From Chloranthus sessilifolius (lineage: Eukaryota > Streptophyta > Magnoliopsida > Chloranthales > Chloranthaceae): 64,000 nt of DNA. The DNA lies in NCBI GenBank assembly GCA_021018995.1, contig CM037589.1:60648101-60712100 (forward strand), read 5' to 3'. This document shows, piece after piece, positions 10,997 through 23,035 of the stretch. Both the position numbers and the translations under genes were made by a program. How positions within the stretch are numbered: position 1 is the first letter of the stretch; each line of letters opens with the position of its first letter. The notes beneath the pieces were generated by a model. It ran no database searches. It was given only the letters and a program-made list of their open reading frames with translations, and was not told the DNA's origin.

Positions 10997-12065
10997 CACA
11001 GGCCCATCCTCCTTACACCAACCTTTTGAAAATGTAAATTTTGTAGAAATAATGCTAGATGAGTTGAGGGATTTTATGCACTATATTTGAAATCTGAAGG
11101 CAAATAATCGGTCACTTCCCATATTTTAAGATGTTTCAAAAGAAAGGTATCAAAATCGGTATCGGTCTCGGGTATTGGTTTGCCCGAGGCCGATACGGCT
11201 CAGTTGATATATATTGGCGTATTTAAAAATAAAATAAAATTGAACGTCTCGGTCAAAACCGATACCGTATCGAATACCCCGAAATGAGATACTGATACGT
11301 ATCGGACAGATACGTATCAGTTTGGCCGAAAACCAATACTTATCGCCGGTATGGGTATCATTTCCATTTTCTTGTTGCAACAGGTATAGTATATCTATTA
11401 GAGGCACTAATCATTGGCCCTTTGCAGATTGGAATACATTTGAATACAAATCTCGTATTCAAATCATTCATGTAAATAAGGAATAAAATACAAAAGGCAA
11501 TTGCAAGGGATAAGAGGCATGGCTTGCCTGGAGCTCAATGGTAGTTCTCCTTAATGGCAGCCATCACAAGCTTAATCACACTCTGGTTCAATCCATGTCG
11601 TTACAAAATAGGCCAAAGTAAGGCTTGGATATGATAAATCTGTACATCCAACTCAAAACCAACTGACAAAGAGTGGAGGGGCCGGGCCCAAGATATTATA
11701 ATGGTAGAGACAAGGTTATAATTTACCCAATGTGGGACTAAACCTCTACAGGATACCCATCCAACATCAACTCATCGCTTATAATATGAAAAGCCACATC
11801 CTTGGGTATCGAGTTCTCCGGCATCTTAAACCTGACATCCCAACAAAATTTGTCAATAATAATGGTATGGGAATTTATTTAAACTTGGATTTTTCCCATG
11901 TGCTTCATGCTTGGACGCATGCATATCTTAAGCAGCAGTTATTGTTGCTTCAAATTTAACCAGAACCAACAAAATCACTTTGCAAAAGAGAGCATCATAT
12001 GCACTCAAATTGGGCCTTTCGTTTATGTTTCTGGCGGCCGGTGGTTCAATACTACATGTTGAGAT
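10997..12065. other. Intergenic DNA with a GATACGTATCGG-type inverted repeat
   Basis: No gene seen. At about 11143-11374 lies a remnant rich in the palindrome GATACGTATC, with loosely complementary ends (AAGGTATCAAAATCGG on the left, CCGGTATGGGTATCATT on the right). It resembles the inverted-repeat elements at 48571-48927 and 49515-49743. The rest is unrecognised. Confidence 0.5.
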
Positions 12066-12073
12066 CATATTCT

Positions 12074-12586
12074 TGGATCTATCGATCCGACCATCCAAAT
12101 ATTTTCCCTAGGATCTAGGCGTATGATCAATCAAAATAACAGATCCGATCTATAAATTAAAATATATGTGTGTACCTTATCGCAAAGATCGTGATCGTCG
12201 CTTTAGCTTTAATCCGATGTATTAGTCTCGAGGCCTTTCCTACAAAGAAGAAGAAGAAGGTGACTTTACCCGCTTCTCTTGCTACACTCTCTTGATGGAA
12301 AGATGTCAAAAGGCTTGTATGTAGTGAGCGAGGGACGTCCACCTATATATATATATATATATATATATATAGCATGAAGAGTCATGCCCTGCGTAGAAAA
12401 CCGTCCATCAAGGTATTCTAATAGGAATAAGAGTCACATGTAAATTAGGAAACCTAAAGGTTTCCTTCAATGCTCAATAATGTCTTTTATTATTTCAAGC
12501 AACTGCAATCCAGGGTTTTATAAAATCCTAGTGCATGTGTGTGGGCCACACAATAACAATTTTAGTTTTCATAAAAAATTTCAACA
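12074..12586 (-). repeat. Outer element, 3' LTR
   Basis: The LTR is 513 bp. On the minus strand it runs from TGTTGAAATTTTTTATG to AGATCCA and aligns with 28525-29001. It includes a (TA)n run of about 27 bp at 12344-12370 that is nearly absent from the other copy, and a GAAGAAGAAGAAGG stretch at about 12247-12260. The length difference between the copies comes mainly from the TA run and a short deletion in the 5' copy near 28745. Confidence 0.9.
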
Positions 12587-15500
12587 ATCTCCCACTTGGT
12601 TCACACACGGACTATGGTTTTAAAAACGACTCCCACTGGATTACACAACCAAAATGAGTGCACTCTGAAAACGAACGTTGTTTGAAATAACTTAGGCATT
12701 CCCAAAATCACCCAAATTTAATGAAAATATAGGAATTGATCATGAATGCGCATAGTATATCATTTTCTGAAATTGATACTACGACAGTTCTATGGTCACA
12801 AAACTATAATTAACAACAAATTTGAGAGATTGATAACCAATTTAACATGTGAACTAAATGCACAACGAAAGTGTGTAAGTCCATAATGTCCCGCTCCATA
12901 CTCGTCGTATGTTGTTCTGACATTTAGAAAATTCTGGCTTGTAAAATACTTCACCTTACCCTCAGAACAATAAGTTATTAATGTGGTGCCTAATCACGTT
13001 TAACTCCGAGCAAATCCAAAGAGTACCAATACTCACAAGCAAGATTAAGGTAAAACCTAATTGGCTCACTCACCAAGGTGTGCCACCCAAAAATTGTAAA
13101 AAACTTTACCCTCAATTTTGTGAAAAATTCTGCCCAAAATAAAAATTTTCTATTGGCTCACTCACCAAGGTGTGTCACCCAAATTGTGAAAAACTTCACC
13201 CTTAATTTGTGAAAAACTCCACCCAGAATATACATGTATATATAAGGCAAAGATTTTAAGATGTATCAATGATAACTGCAATTTAGAAGTGAGATAACTC
13301 ACACTTAAAATGCAAAGTTTAAGACTTTACCAAACCCTTACGGTGATAATCGTGATGTAATAATAAAACCATATAACCATTAAATAATAAATTATGTTCA
13401 AAATATAATAGTCAAATTTTTAAAAAAGAAATTTTCATAATAAATTGTAATAATATATAAATGGAGATCCCCACTCCATAATGATTTACAAATTTATTCT
13501 TTTAACAAATAGTCCTATCGATATATCTATTATTTAATATTAAAAGTTGCATCACAAAATTATGTCACCAACCATAGAATCTATCAAGGATAGACACAAT
13601 AACATGTCACCAAAAAGTCTAAAAGACCAATTTCCACAAAGGATTCCAAAATGACTATAAGCCATTAATATTCACCAAAGATATAGACACGATAACATGT
13701 CACCAAAAAGTTTAAAAGACTTATGTCCACAAAGGACTCCAAAATGACTATAAGTCATTAATATCCACTAAGGATAAAACAATTCGTATTAGAGGTATGA
13801 ACAAATTGATTAGAATGTTTTATCACGTGCAAATAATCTACTCTTTGAGTATAGATAATGTGCAACATTCAGCATCACCTTTGGACATAAACTGAGTGTA
13901 CAACCTATCCTCTCCCCTGGAGCGCTGATAAATGCGCGTAGACCTAATCGCTTATGTTTTCGGTTTGATCCCGATAATTCACTACCTTTGGACAAGAGAA
14001 TCATCATTCTCTCTCCTTTACACTTACAACTATTCTACTCACCCCATTTACACGAAATTAATGAATTACCTTTGGATATAATCAATAACTCTATGTAAAT
14101 CAGTGTATAAGGTGATCTTGATGAGATAAAATCTCAAGATTCAAAAAACAACAACCTCCATAGAATGGTCACCTTTGGGGAGATCCAATCTTACTTCAAT
14201 TATAGTCTCTCGAATGACCACTTTAGCGGTCTTCCTTAACCCTATTGGAAAACCTAGACCCGATATATCTAATCTCAAGAGCTTAACCAACTCACCGTAA
14301 AGTGTGTGTGTGGCATGCAAATAGTCAAGAGTGCCATAAAATAATATTTTAAATAAATTTATAATTACAAAACTTAGTCATAGACCTATGAGCTTCCACA
14401 CGCATACACTTAAGTCATAAGATCAAACCAAAGATCTAAAAGCACATGTAATAACAATGTACTAGATATATTATTGGGTTACTCAAGTATTTTATTCCAT
14501 CATGTACAGTCATTAACTGTTGCCAATAATAAGTCCGAAGCATAGGCCTCAACGAGTAGATTGAAATTGATTACTAATGAGTCAAAATCAGACTTAAAAA
14601 TGGGCCGATACACCCAAACCAATAAAACCTTTTCAATGGGGCTAAATTGGGCCTTATATAATTAACTCAAGCTTAGGCCCTATTTGAGCCTAGAGATGAC
14701 CCAAATACCAAGAATGTTCAAAGCCATTTATGTATCCACAAGCCTAAGATGCAAAAGTTTATAAAATTTGCACAAATCTAAATTAAAGCCTTAAATATGA
14801 TTATGAGAATTAGTAAAATAATTTGACTAATAAGGAAGCTCAACCATATGAGTTCCAGCACTACAAAAATAAGACTATTAGCCTTGTTGCTACCAAAAAC
14901 TGCCGCTATTAGTCATGCCATTATAAAAAACTACTTTAATAGCAAGTGCCGTAGAAACACCTTATTTTTGTAGTGCAAACAATGTCATAACCTTGCCCCA
15001 CCAAAACCAATAATTGACAATATAGTAAAAATAATCCAAGAATTAATTGATAATATATTTGATTTAATAAAGTAACTTGAAAAATTAATTGGGCATTATC
15101 CATATAGGGTCCAAGAATTCACACAGCCATGCCCAATCCAAGCCCACAACAAGTAGGTCCTTTAAAGAGTCCAAAATGGCCCAATAAAAATTGGATAGTC
15201 TAAAGCATATTCTTTGTAAGAATCAAGCCCAAAACAAGACTTTATCCACTAAAAAAATATACACCATTATAATGCCCCAACCCATGGGAATATTTGAGGT
15301 TCATAACATCCCAATATAAGGCCTAAATTTGAGATTTATTAGTCAGAAGAATTGGGTGCACCGTGCACCAATACTTCACCCACTCCCGAAATGTATCTTG
15401 TAGGAGCATGAGCAATCAATGTTAACCAATGATAAGCAAATCAAACGAAACGGCAAGTTCAACATATGTTAAGGATTATGAGTCTCCACATGGATTGGAG

Positions 15501-15756
15501 ATAATTCATATGTAAATATGTCCTCACAACCCAACAGGGTCAAAGTCAATTCTCCAAGTCAAAAGATAAGTTACGGTAAAGAGAATCAAGTAAGGAGTTC
15601 ATTGATTTGCCTAACAGAAATAATCAAAATCACCCAAATAATGAGATCTGGGTAGATAAACAATCTGCTGTAAATAAATAGAGGCATGGAGCATAATTAA
15701 GTTCATCGTGAACGTATATAGGCTGAAAATTAAAGCCCAATCATGTCCCTCTTCCT
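12587..15756 (-). other. Internal non-coding region of the outer element
   Basis: No gag, protease, RT or integrase motif in any frame. The purine tract AAGTGGGAGAT (minus strand) lies immediately inside the LTR (about 12588-12599). There are two direct duplications: a unit of about 92 bp with TTGGCTCACTCACCAAGGTG (from about 13062 and 13152), and a unit of about 100 bp with AACATGTCACCAAAAAGT (about 13590-13785). A miniature CACTA-type element lies at 14859-14975. The remainder is featureless AT-rich DNA. Confidence 0.75.
14859..14975. mobile_element. Miniature CACTA-type element, 117 bp
   Basis: The ends are perfect inverted repeats over 15 bp: CACTACAAAAATAAG on the left and its complement on the right. 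Inside are AACTGCCGCTATTAG and AGCAAGTGCCG words. The CACTAC termini point to the CACTA (En/Spm) superfamily. The 3-bp flanks (CAG and CAA) agree at two of three positions. There is no coding capacity. A sibling lies at 31784-31925. Confidence 0.75.
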
Positions 15757-15842
15757 TTATTCATATTTAATACCCTTCTCCACTAGGGTTATTCTCACTC
15801 TTAGCCCAGAAGGGCTCGCCCATAAATCAAACAGAATCACCT
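15757..15842 (-). pseudogene. Captured glutathione S-transferase fragment, second part
   Basis: Read on the minus strand and joined to 28407-28421 with one target-duplication copy removed, the frame encodes an N-terminus with ILFDLWASPSGLRVRI and then EKGIKYE, followed by TAA at 15759-15757. This matches the thioredoxin-fold N-terminal domain of plant tau-class GSTs, which conjugate glutathione to electrophiles in the cytosol: the W-x-S-P-x-G-x-R-V-R motif with its catalytic-region Ser, and the EKGIKYEY stretch that begins helix 1/strand 2. A one-base deletion after KYE explains the stop, since the next codons in the shifted frame read KEE as in the family. Homology ends there, only about 35 residues of roughly 220. 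It was captured by the outer LTR element and then split by the gypsy insertion. Confidence 0.78.
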
Positions 15843-17704
15843 TGTCACGACCCAAAATCCTTACCCGATCTCAAGGGCCTAGAATTCAGTGTTATGACAC
15901 CGCACGCTTGTTAAGGCGATAAGCGGACATACACATAATTCTTATACCGATTTAGCATATGGATCAAGGCATTTAATAGCATCATTTAAAAATAAATTAT
16001 TCAAGAAAACAACAGCGGAAAACGTAGATGACGTTAATTAAGTGATAAATCCTAACCATGCATCTATAATCGAAAGCAAGCAGAGGTTTTACGTAGAATA
16101 AAACAGTCCCAAAGCAAACCCAAAATTGGTGCTGAAAAATAAAAGTATCTAATAACAAATCTCACGAAAAATAATAAAACTATGACTAAGAATCTCTCAA
16201 TGCTCAAAGTAATCCACGGATCTATTCCTCGTCAAATGGTAGCCGACGTCTTCACGCTCTTGAGCCGCATCAGAAAGAAAGATCCCCATCCTCGGATGGA
16301 AAAATCGGAGTTCTCACCGGCTATTAGTTTTGGGGAGGGGTGAGTTTACTCGATCACGTAAACTTCAAGAAGTTGCACAATCGATCCACCATAAAATACT
16401 CGGTGATCGTGTGTGCAATCGCCGAGTGCGATACATTTTGAAATAAATCAAGACTATAAATGATTACAAAAACATCTAAGATCTCATATCTATCATAACA
16501 AAACCGAAAAATATAGCATAAAAAGAAAAGAAGTAACATAAAATGAAAAGACGACATAACATGAAATAAATATGATGCATCAAGTTCTGATCTCCTTTTG
16601 TGTCTGCTTTGTCGACTTTTCCTATGTGACATATCTTAAGACTTAATATTGCTCCATACGCCTACACAACGTACTTCACATCCTACCTAATTTTCGTATA
16701 CGACCTGTGCCAAGGCCGCTGCTCGAGTCTATCACGCGAGGTCCACGTGTAGATAACCACCTAACCTCCATATCATATCGTATACCACCATCCAGCCCGA
16801 TGTGGTTGCATGCATTTAAATCAGTGTCCCCTTACATTCGGGACACTGTCGTATCATATTGTCCTTAAGACCCGTCTTGGCTGCAGACGTTAGATCTTGC
16901 GGTGGCACACAAGACATGGCACGTGTAGAAACTTAATTTGTATTTTGCTGGCCTTCACAACGTAACTTCATTATCCGTATTCGTAGCTTACCTTATCTTA
17001 CATATCATTTCTTATTGTTTGCTGAAAACTTAATTTGAAGTGAGCCACGGTGCGATAAGATTCACAAAATCACGCTTTCCAAGGAACGGGTTCCGTAGTA
17101 ACCTAGATGTACTTCGTGTGACAGCCCATACTCCCATAGAGGTGTTCGATCCGTACGTGGATGCCTACATTCCAAGTTCCACGTGGCCGTGACGGGAACC
17201 CCACCATGACGAAGGCTTAAAAGTCGTGTGACATAGCTTATTTCTTTTTAATTGTGCGTATGCCCTATCGTGATTTTTCTATGTGGTGCATGCTATATGA
17301 TGAAAGGACTAACTTGGCCTAAAGAAACTATTTCATACACCTTACATACTTGTGAATATAAAATAATAATTAACATTTGAACAGAACAGATATTTCATAC
17401 AAAAAAAATTGTGGAGAAACCTTCTATGGGCCGTCAGATTACTGATCGGGCCTTCTGTTTTTAAAGTTTCATAATATTTGTGCAGTCTTAGTATCGACAC
17501 CTTTTACTAATTTGACCTAAGAGTGGGTCAATGTGGCAGTCAAATGATCCACTTAGCCTAGTTATACAAGGGTTAATATCCCTCACTAAATTTTCTAATT
17601 TCTGAGCCTCAAAGCGCGTCCTAGAAATTTTAGTGACACTTTCTGATCCATTAGATTACATTGAGTTACTATTGAGATCGTTTTGAAGTTGGTCCTATGG
17701 GCCA

Positions 17705-19144
17705 CTGATCAATTTTAAATAAACCCTTGCAAGTGTACAAGATCTGTTCTAGTAAGGCAAGAACAAGGGTGTCGAACCCACAGGGAAATCTGAAATTTTA
17801 TTCAATTCTTCCTAGAGATTTAGAAAATATCCCCGAGGAAGTACCAAGGGGCAGATATAATTTTTACCAAGAGTTAACACTTTTCTAATTGCAAGAAAGA
17901 AAACAAATTAATCTAAAAAATTATGTAATGCGAAATCTAAGAACAAATTTTAAAAACAAGATCAAGGAATTTGCTACCCCAGATTTATACCCTTTTCTAT
18001 TTTTAAACCCACAATTTTATGAACATCAACACACCATCATTCTAAGAGAAACATGACTAGTAATTAAGCGTGATCATTAACCCGGCATACCCTATCTAAA
18101 AACAATGACTCAGCCTAATCGCGGTATGAATCATGTGAAAAGCATAGCGTATCTCATGGTATTTTAGATCAAAACACTAAAAACAGGATCACTACACTTT
18201 GAGAAAAACAATTTGATGATGAAATTATCAAACTATGGCATTAAACATAAAATATAGGTACTTATCTGGGGATCGTATCCTCCTTGACCTACAGCCTTTA
18301 GCCTCTCATCCTTGTTGCAAGATCTTCAATTGTATTCAAAATCATTCCCAATGTAAAGAGCAAAGAAGGTGTAAAAAGAAGAACACAATTTTACTACTCT
18401 CAGAAAACTCTCTTACAAAAGTCTCTAATTATTACACAAAGTTTTCTCAGAAAATAAAAAACTCTCTAAGAAATAAAAACTCTCTATTCAAAAAGCTCTC
18501 TCTCTAAAACAAAACAACTCCCTTTACAAAGCCGTGGGCTTCTTATTTATAATAGCCGATTCAAACTAACCCTAATTTCCTCAATCGATTGAAACAGAAG
18601 TCTCAATCGATTGATTTTGAGTTCGAATTCCCTTAGGACACTTCTGCCTTCATGTCTCAATCGATTGACTTTCTAGGGTTGAGTTTTTCTCCATCTGTCA
18701 ATCGATTGACCATAATGCCTCAATCGATTGACTCTTCAATGCAAAGTCTTCCCTTTCTTGATGGAGGTTGATTCTCTTCATGGCTTTCAATGCTTCTTTG
18801 GACCTTTTTGTCCATATCTCTTTTTTAGCCTGTAATTTCCTTCTTTTATGCACTTGAACGATCTAGCTGTCAGAAACACCTGTAAACATCAAAACCTCAC
18901 AACAACCATCAGATGCTTTCATTGAACAGCTAAATGTAGGATTTAAAGTGTGAATTATAGTCATATTTCAACACCGATCACACCCCCAAACCTACACTTT
19001 GCTAGTCCTCGAGCAAAGAGAATGATAAATATAAAAATAAACTAACATCCTAAAATTTAAATGCCACTTTCGTAGGGAACACGATTGCACTTAGCGTGTG
19101 CAACAAGCCTTTAAACCCCTAGGTGATCCCTAGTGGGCTGATCC
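17705..19144 (-). mobile_element. Truncated Tat/Athila-type LTR plus 3' internal end
   Basis: On the minus strand an LTR-like unit runs from TGATCGGTGTTG (18981) to ATTGATCA (17705), giving TG...CA ends. It is preceded by GCTCGAGGACTAGCAAAGTG and a G-rich tract, TTTGGGGGTG, at about 18979-19016. That is the pattern of the 3' end of Tat/Ogre/Athila gypsy elements, namely a purine tract before the 3' LTR. Only about 160 bp of internal DNA remains before the sequence returns to the host LTR. About 650 bp of the host LTR is missing at this site, so the insertion was followed by, or formed with, a deletion. Confidence 0.7.
18581..18731. repeat. Five copies of the palindrome TCAATCGATTGA
   Basis: Perfect 12-bp palindromes start at 18581, 18603, 18657, 18698 and 18720. 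Most are preceded by C or CC. The spacing is 22, 54, 41 and 22 bp, so this is not a simple tandem array. They lie inside the truncated Tat/Athila-like LTR, where they could be a promoter or silencing-related motif. Confidence 0.9.
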
Positions 19145-20119
19145 CCGGCATTGTCGGCGTTTAGTTGGGCTGATCCCCGAAATATATCTTATCTTCACTG
19201 ACGAAATTGTGGAGAAGAAGAGCTCTCTCTCTCTCTCTCTCCACTGTAAACACCTATGTAAGCAATACAAAACACTATATATATTCATTTTATATCTATA
19301 TATATCAAGGGCAACTATTATATGTCCATGTATAGGATTTATGTTATTATACACACCGAAATACATGTATATATATAACTTTTGAATACCTAAATAAGAT
19401 AAATAGATATTCATTTAATATATATATATATATATATATATTTATTCTTATTATTATTAAAATAAAAAAATTGAATATTTTAAGATCGATCGAGGGGCAC
19501 CCACCTGTTGGAGCGTGCACGTAGGAGTTGATTTCAAGCGCTAGATCGTGATGTACTTCGCGTGGATCGGCGGTTTCACACTTATGCAAATCGATTCAAG
19601 GCAACACTTTGGCTCGGGTGTGGTATTTGTGCGCCACCACTGGGCCGATCGAGAGGGCCCTACTAAGCGTTTTGGAAGGAGCGTGGTATTGGGTTTGGTT
19701 CAAAAGTGAGAGAGGGAGGCAGAGGAAGATGGCTGTTTGGTTTAGTGGGTTAAGATATATGTATATTTATAAACAAGTCTATCTATATATAGAGAGGGAG
19801 GGTAAGGTTTTAGGTTAAAAGCCTTTGGTGGCTCTTATTTATAGAGAGAGGAAGAGACGGACGTGGGTGACCTAAATGGGTAAGTTCCCAAACCTAAAAG
19901 GGGCAAGAGTTCCAAGAGAGTAGGAGTCCTTTTTGGGACTCTTCTTATTTGGTAAACAAAATAATTTAGTTGCCCTATACAGTGTAAACGTAATAAAATA
20001 GAAATTCCTAAAATTAGCATTTGTGTGGGTCAGGATAGAGTGTGCGTACACGTACCCCCTCTTGGTGCATCCTAAATCTATCGCCATTCATTTGAGCCAC
20101 AGATAACCGGGTCATAACA

Positions 20120-20133
20120 TTCTTCCCCCCTAA
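20120..20133 (-). promoter_or_regulatory. Gypsy polypurine tract
   Basis: On the minus strand TTTAGGGGGGAAGAA directly precedes the TGTTATGACCC start of the 3' LTR. Confidence 0.88.
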
Positions 20134-20600
20134 AAAAAAATTTTCGTCCTCGAAAATTACGTACCAGTTACTCGAAAAGTTCAGGATCTGTTGTTTTGAT
20201 GTCGTCTTCATTCTCCCAGGTTGCTTCCTTTGGCGTGTGATGTTGCCATTGAACCAACACCAACGTGATCGTCTTATTTTTGAAAACTTGCACCTTTCGA
20301 TCGAGGATCCTAATGGGCCTTGAAATGATAGTAAGATCCTCTTTGATATTGATGGGCTCGATTTCCACTATGTGTGAGGGTCATACCGTATCGCCTCAAC
20401 ATAGAAACCGTGGAATCGTCGTGGATTCCAGTATTGTGGTGGTAGAGCAACTTTATAAGCAACCTCGCCCACCGTTTGGTGACTTGAAAGGTCCCTCGTA
20501 TGGGGCTCGACTTCCCACGCTTTCCAGCGCATAACTCCTTTAATTGGGAGACACGAATGAATACGTTCTCAACTTTGACGGAAGATTTTACCATTCAAAA
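20134..20600 (-). pseudogene. Gypsy integrase C-terminus and chromodomain
   Basis: The segment 20310-20560 still reads parts of the GPF/Y-type region (GTFQVTKRWARL in one frame, GEVAYKVALPPQ in another, so frame-shifted). The segment 20168-20368 is open and contains RPIRILDRKVQVFKNKTITL followed by VLVQWQHHTPKEATWENEDD, a chromodomain of the kind in which conserved aromatic and W residues read modified histone tails and steer integration. Its presence places the element among the chromoviruses. Confidence 0.85.
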
Positions 20601-20699
20601 TCGAATAAATTTTAATGAAATTCAATCTTTTGAGTCGAAAAGTTATACCTCGAATTCCAATTCTGACGGTGGGGTTGGCATACTTCCTTTGTGATCCTG

Positions 20700-21420
20700 G
20701 GCGATTCTAAGCCGTTCACGTATTAAGCTTGACTTTTTCGATTGTGGTTTGAACTAGTTCGGGTCCAAGCATCTTTCTCTCGACTTCATCCCAACACAAA
20801 GGTGTTCTACAACTTCTCCCATATAACGCCTCGAAGGAGACATTAGATGCTTGCACGGTAGCTATTATTATAGGAGAATTGATCAAAGGGATGTGATCAT
20901 CCCAATTCCCTCGGAAGTCTAAGCATACAAGCTCTCAACATATCTTCGACTACTTGGTTAACCCTTCGGTTTGTCGTCGGTTTTGCGGATGGAAGCGATC
21001 TTGAAATCAAGCGTGTCCCCAAGGCTGTTTGGAAGGTAGTCAATATTTGGAGGTAAATTTGAGTCTCTATCGGACCACGATGCTTACTGGCACACCGTGC
21101 AATTTCACGATTTCCTTCAAGTAAGTCTCTACAAGTTTTTCTCCATCTGCAGTCGTTTTAAAAGGTAAGAAATGTGCAGACTTTGTTAATCTGTCGACTA
21201 TTACCCAAATGGCATCGTTCTTCTTCAACGTTTTTGCGTGAATGAAGTCCATTGATATATTTTCCCACTTCCATTCCGGAATGGGTAAGGGTTGAATGAA
21301 ACCGGCCTGTTTTTGGTGCTCTGCTTTGACCTGTTGGCACACTAAGCATTTTGATACATATTCAGCTATTTCTCGCTTCATGTTTGGCCACCAATACCAG
21401 TTCTTCAAATTTCGATACAT
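20700..21420 (-). pseudogene. Gypsy integrase, broken
   Basis: The open part 21067-21420 reads MYRNLKNWYWWPNMKREIAE, then the C-x2-C of the zinc-binding domain (CLVCQQVK), QAGFIQPLPIPEWKWE and the first catalytic-core block with ISMDFI and WVIVDRLTKSAHFLPF. Past a shifted region, FRGNWDDHIPLI and SFEALYGRSCRTPLCWDE remain readable around 20770-20915. It would join element cDNA to host DNA. Stops and frameshifts rule out function. Confidence 0.88.
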
Positions 21421-21839
21421 CTTAGTGCTGCCTGGGTGTACTGAGTACCCTGATTTGTGACCTTCATCGAGTATTTCCTTTTAACCTTAGGGTCATTAGG
21501 TACGTACAATCTCCGTCTAAAGAGTAATGCTCCATCTTCTCTGAGACTAAAATCAGGTTTTGACTCCTTATTCATGGCCTTAATGATTCGTAGAATTTAC
21601 GGATCTTTCTGAACTCCTTGATTTTATCTATGATAAATGGATTTATCGAAATTTTAGCCAGGATATACACCTTCTTCGAGCTTTTGGAGATAAAAATCTT
21701 CTTCTGCTAGTTCATCGAGGGTCCTCGAAGTTTTTAATCGGGCTAAAAATCACGGCGTTTTCTCTTGAGCGTCGTGACGGCGTTAAACTTTATCAGGGTG
21801 ATAATTAATCGAACAATCGTAATCCTTCATGTACTCGAC

Positions 21840-22094
21840 CTATCTGCGTTGTCTGAGGTTAAAATCTTTTTGTGAGAAGAGGTACTTGAGGCTCTTATGG
21901 TCAGTATATACTTTGAACGTTTCACCATAGAGGTAGAGTTGCCATAATTTGAGAGCGAAAATGACTGCTGCCAATTCTAAGTCGTGAACTGGGTAGTTTT
22001 TCTCATGTGGCTTGATTGTCTTGACATGCAACGACCCTCTTATCTTGTTGCGACACAACCAAGTCCTTGGCGAGATCGTCGGTGAATAATTCAA
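21840..22094 (-). pseudogene. Gypsy RNase H fragment
   Basis: The frame reads [20 protein letters not shown], then [20 protein letters not shown] and [15 protein letters not shown]. These are hallmark Ty3/gypsy RNase H motifs (E of DLELAAV and D of YTDHKSL). The piece before it is frame-shifted away from the RT. Confidence 0.9.
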
Positions 22095-22281
22095 ATTTAC
22101 CCTTATGCGTATTAGAGGGTAAGGTTAGAACTGGTGCTGTAGTAAGTTTCTTCTTCAACTCCTGAAAACTTCTTTCACACTCATCTGACCATACAAATTT
22201 TGTGTTCTTCTTAGTAAGGCTTGTAAGAGGTAGAGCAATTCGAGAGAATCCCTCAACGAAGCGTCGATAGTAACTCTTGAG

Positions 22282-22944
22282 TCAGAAACTCCTTATTTGA
22301 TAACAGATTTTTGGTGCCGCCAATTGATCCTGCCTCAATTTTTGTTGGGTCAACAAGAATACCTTGCAGATATCACATGCCCTAGAAAGGTTACTTGTTT
22401 GAGCTGTAAATCGCACTGCTAAGTTTAGCATATAATTGGTGATCACGAAGTGTCTCAAGTGAGAGGCGAGGTGTTCTTCATGTTCTTTCTCCGATCGTGA
22501 GTAAATGAGGATGTCATCTCTGAACACAATGATGAATTCATCAAGATATTGCACGAATACTCGATTCATCGGTCCATGAATACTGGTGCATTTGTTAGTC
22601 AAGAAGGGCATGACTAAGAACTTCGTACAATCCATTCTTGCAAGCGAAAGGCATCTTTGGAATATCCTCGTCCCTCGCTTTCAATTGATGATAACCCGAT
22701 TTAAGGTCAATCTTAGAAATACACTTGGCTCCTTGGAGCTGGTTGATCAAATCATCGATACGGGGAGGTATCGATTTACGATGGTTACGCTATTCAAGCG
22801 ACGATAATCGATGCATAGCCTCATCGAACCGTCTTTCTTCTTCTGAAAACCGGGGCTCTCCATGGCGTGACTTCGTCTGATAAATTTCTTTTCTGACAGC
22901 TCCTTGAGCTGTATCTCCAATTCCTTTAATTCTGCAGGAGCCAT
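22282..22944 (-). pseudogene. Gypsy reverse transcriptase, frame-broken and active-site altered
   Basis: The 5' part (22747-22944) has [37 protein letters not shown] and the start of the finger domain; about eight residues before KKKDG appear lost or altered. A middle frame still shows [12 protein letters not shown]. The open piece 22282-22635 contains [12 protein letters not shown], and the catalytic box reads FRDD (about 22513-22524) where the lineage normally has FIDD. The two Asp residues are kept. Confidence 0.88.
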
Positions 22945-23035
22945 CCGGTATGGTGCCTTGGCAATTGGAGCGGTTCCTGGGATCAGATCGATCTTGAACT
23001 CGATTTCTCGGTCGGGTGGGACACCGGGTAAGTCC

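Larger units (their letters stand above)
15843..20119 (-). repeat. Gypsy 3' LTR with replaced middle
   Basis: The LTR is 4277 bp. Its two outer parts, 15843-17704 and about 19145-20119, align with 24948-26764 and about 27414-28406 of the 5' LTR. The middle 17705-19144 does not match the corresponding 650 bp of the 5' LTR (26765-27413) and is a piece of a different retroelement. A CT-run at 19205-19222 and a TA-run at about 19420-19441 lie in the shared part. Confidence 0.88.

Noticed and set aside
12587..15756. Hidden gag-pol in the outer LTR element
   Set aside because: I looked in the minus frames for zinc knuckle, DSG, YVDD, integrase and RNase H motifs and found none.
15843..17704. Two separate LTR pairs (15843/24948 and 19145/27414) suggesting two gypsy elements
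   Set aside because: The PBS adjoins one pair and the PPT the other, and only the combined outer ends give a matching CACCT duplication. They are therefore the two halves of one long LTR.
18581..18731. Possible CRISPR-like array
   Set aside because: A eukaryotic LTR context, 12-bp palindromic units and unequal spacers of 10-42 bp exclude CRISPR.
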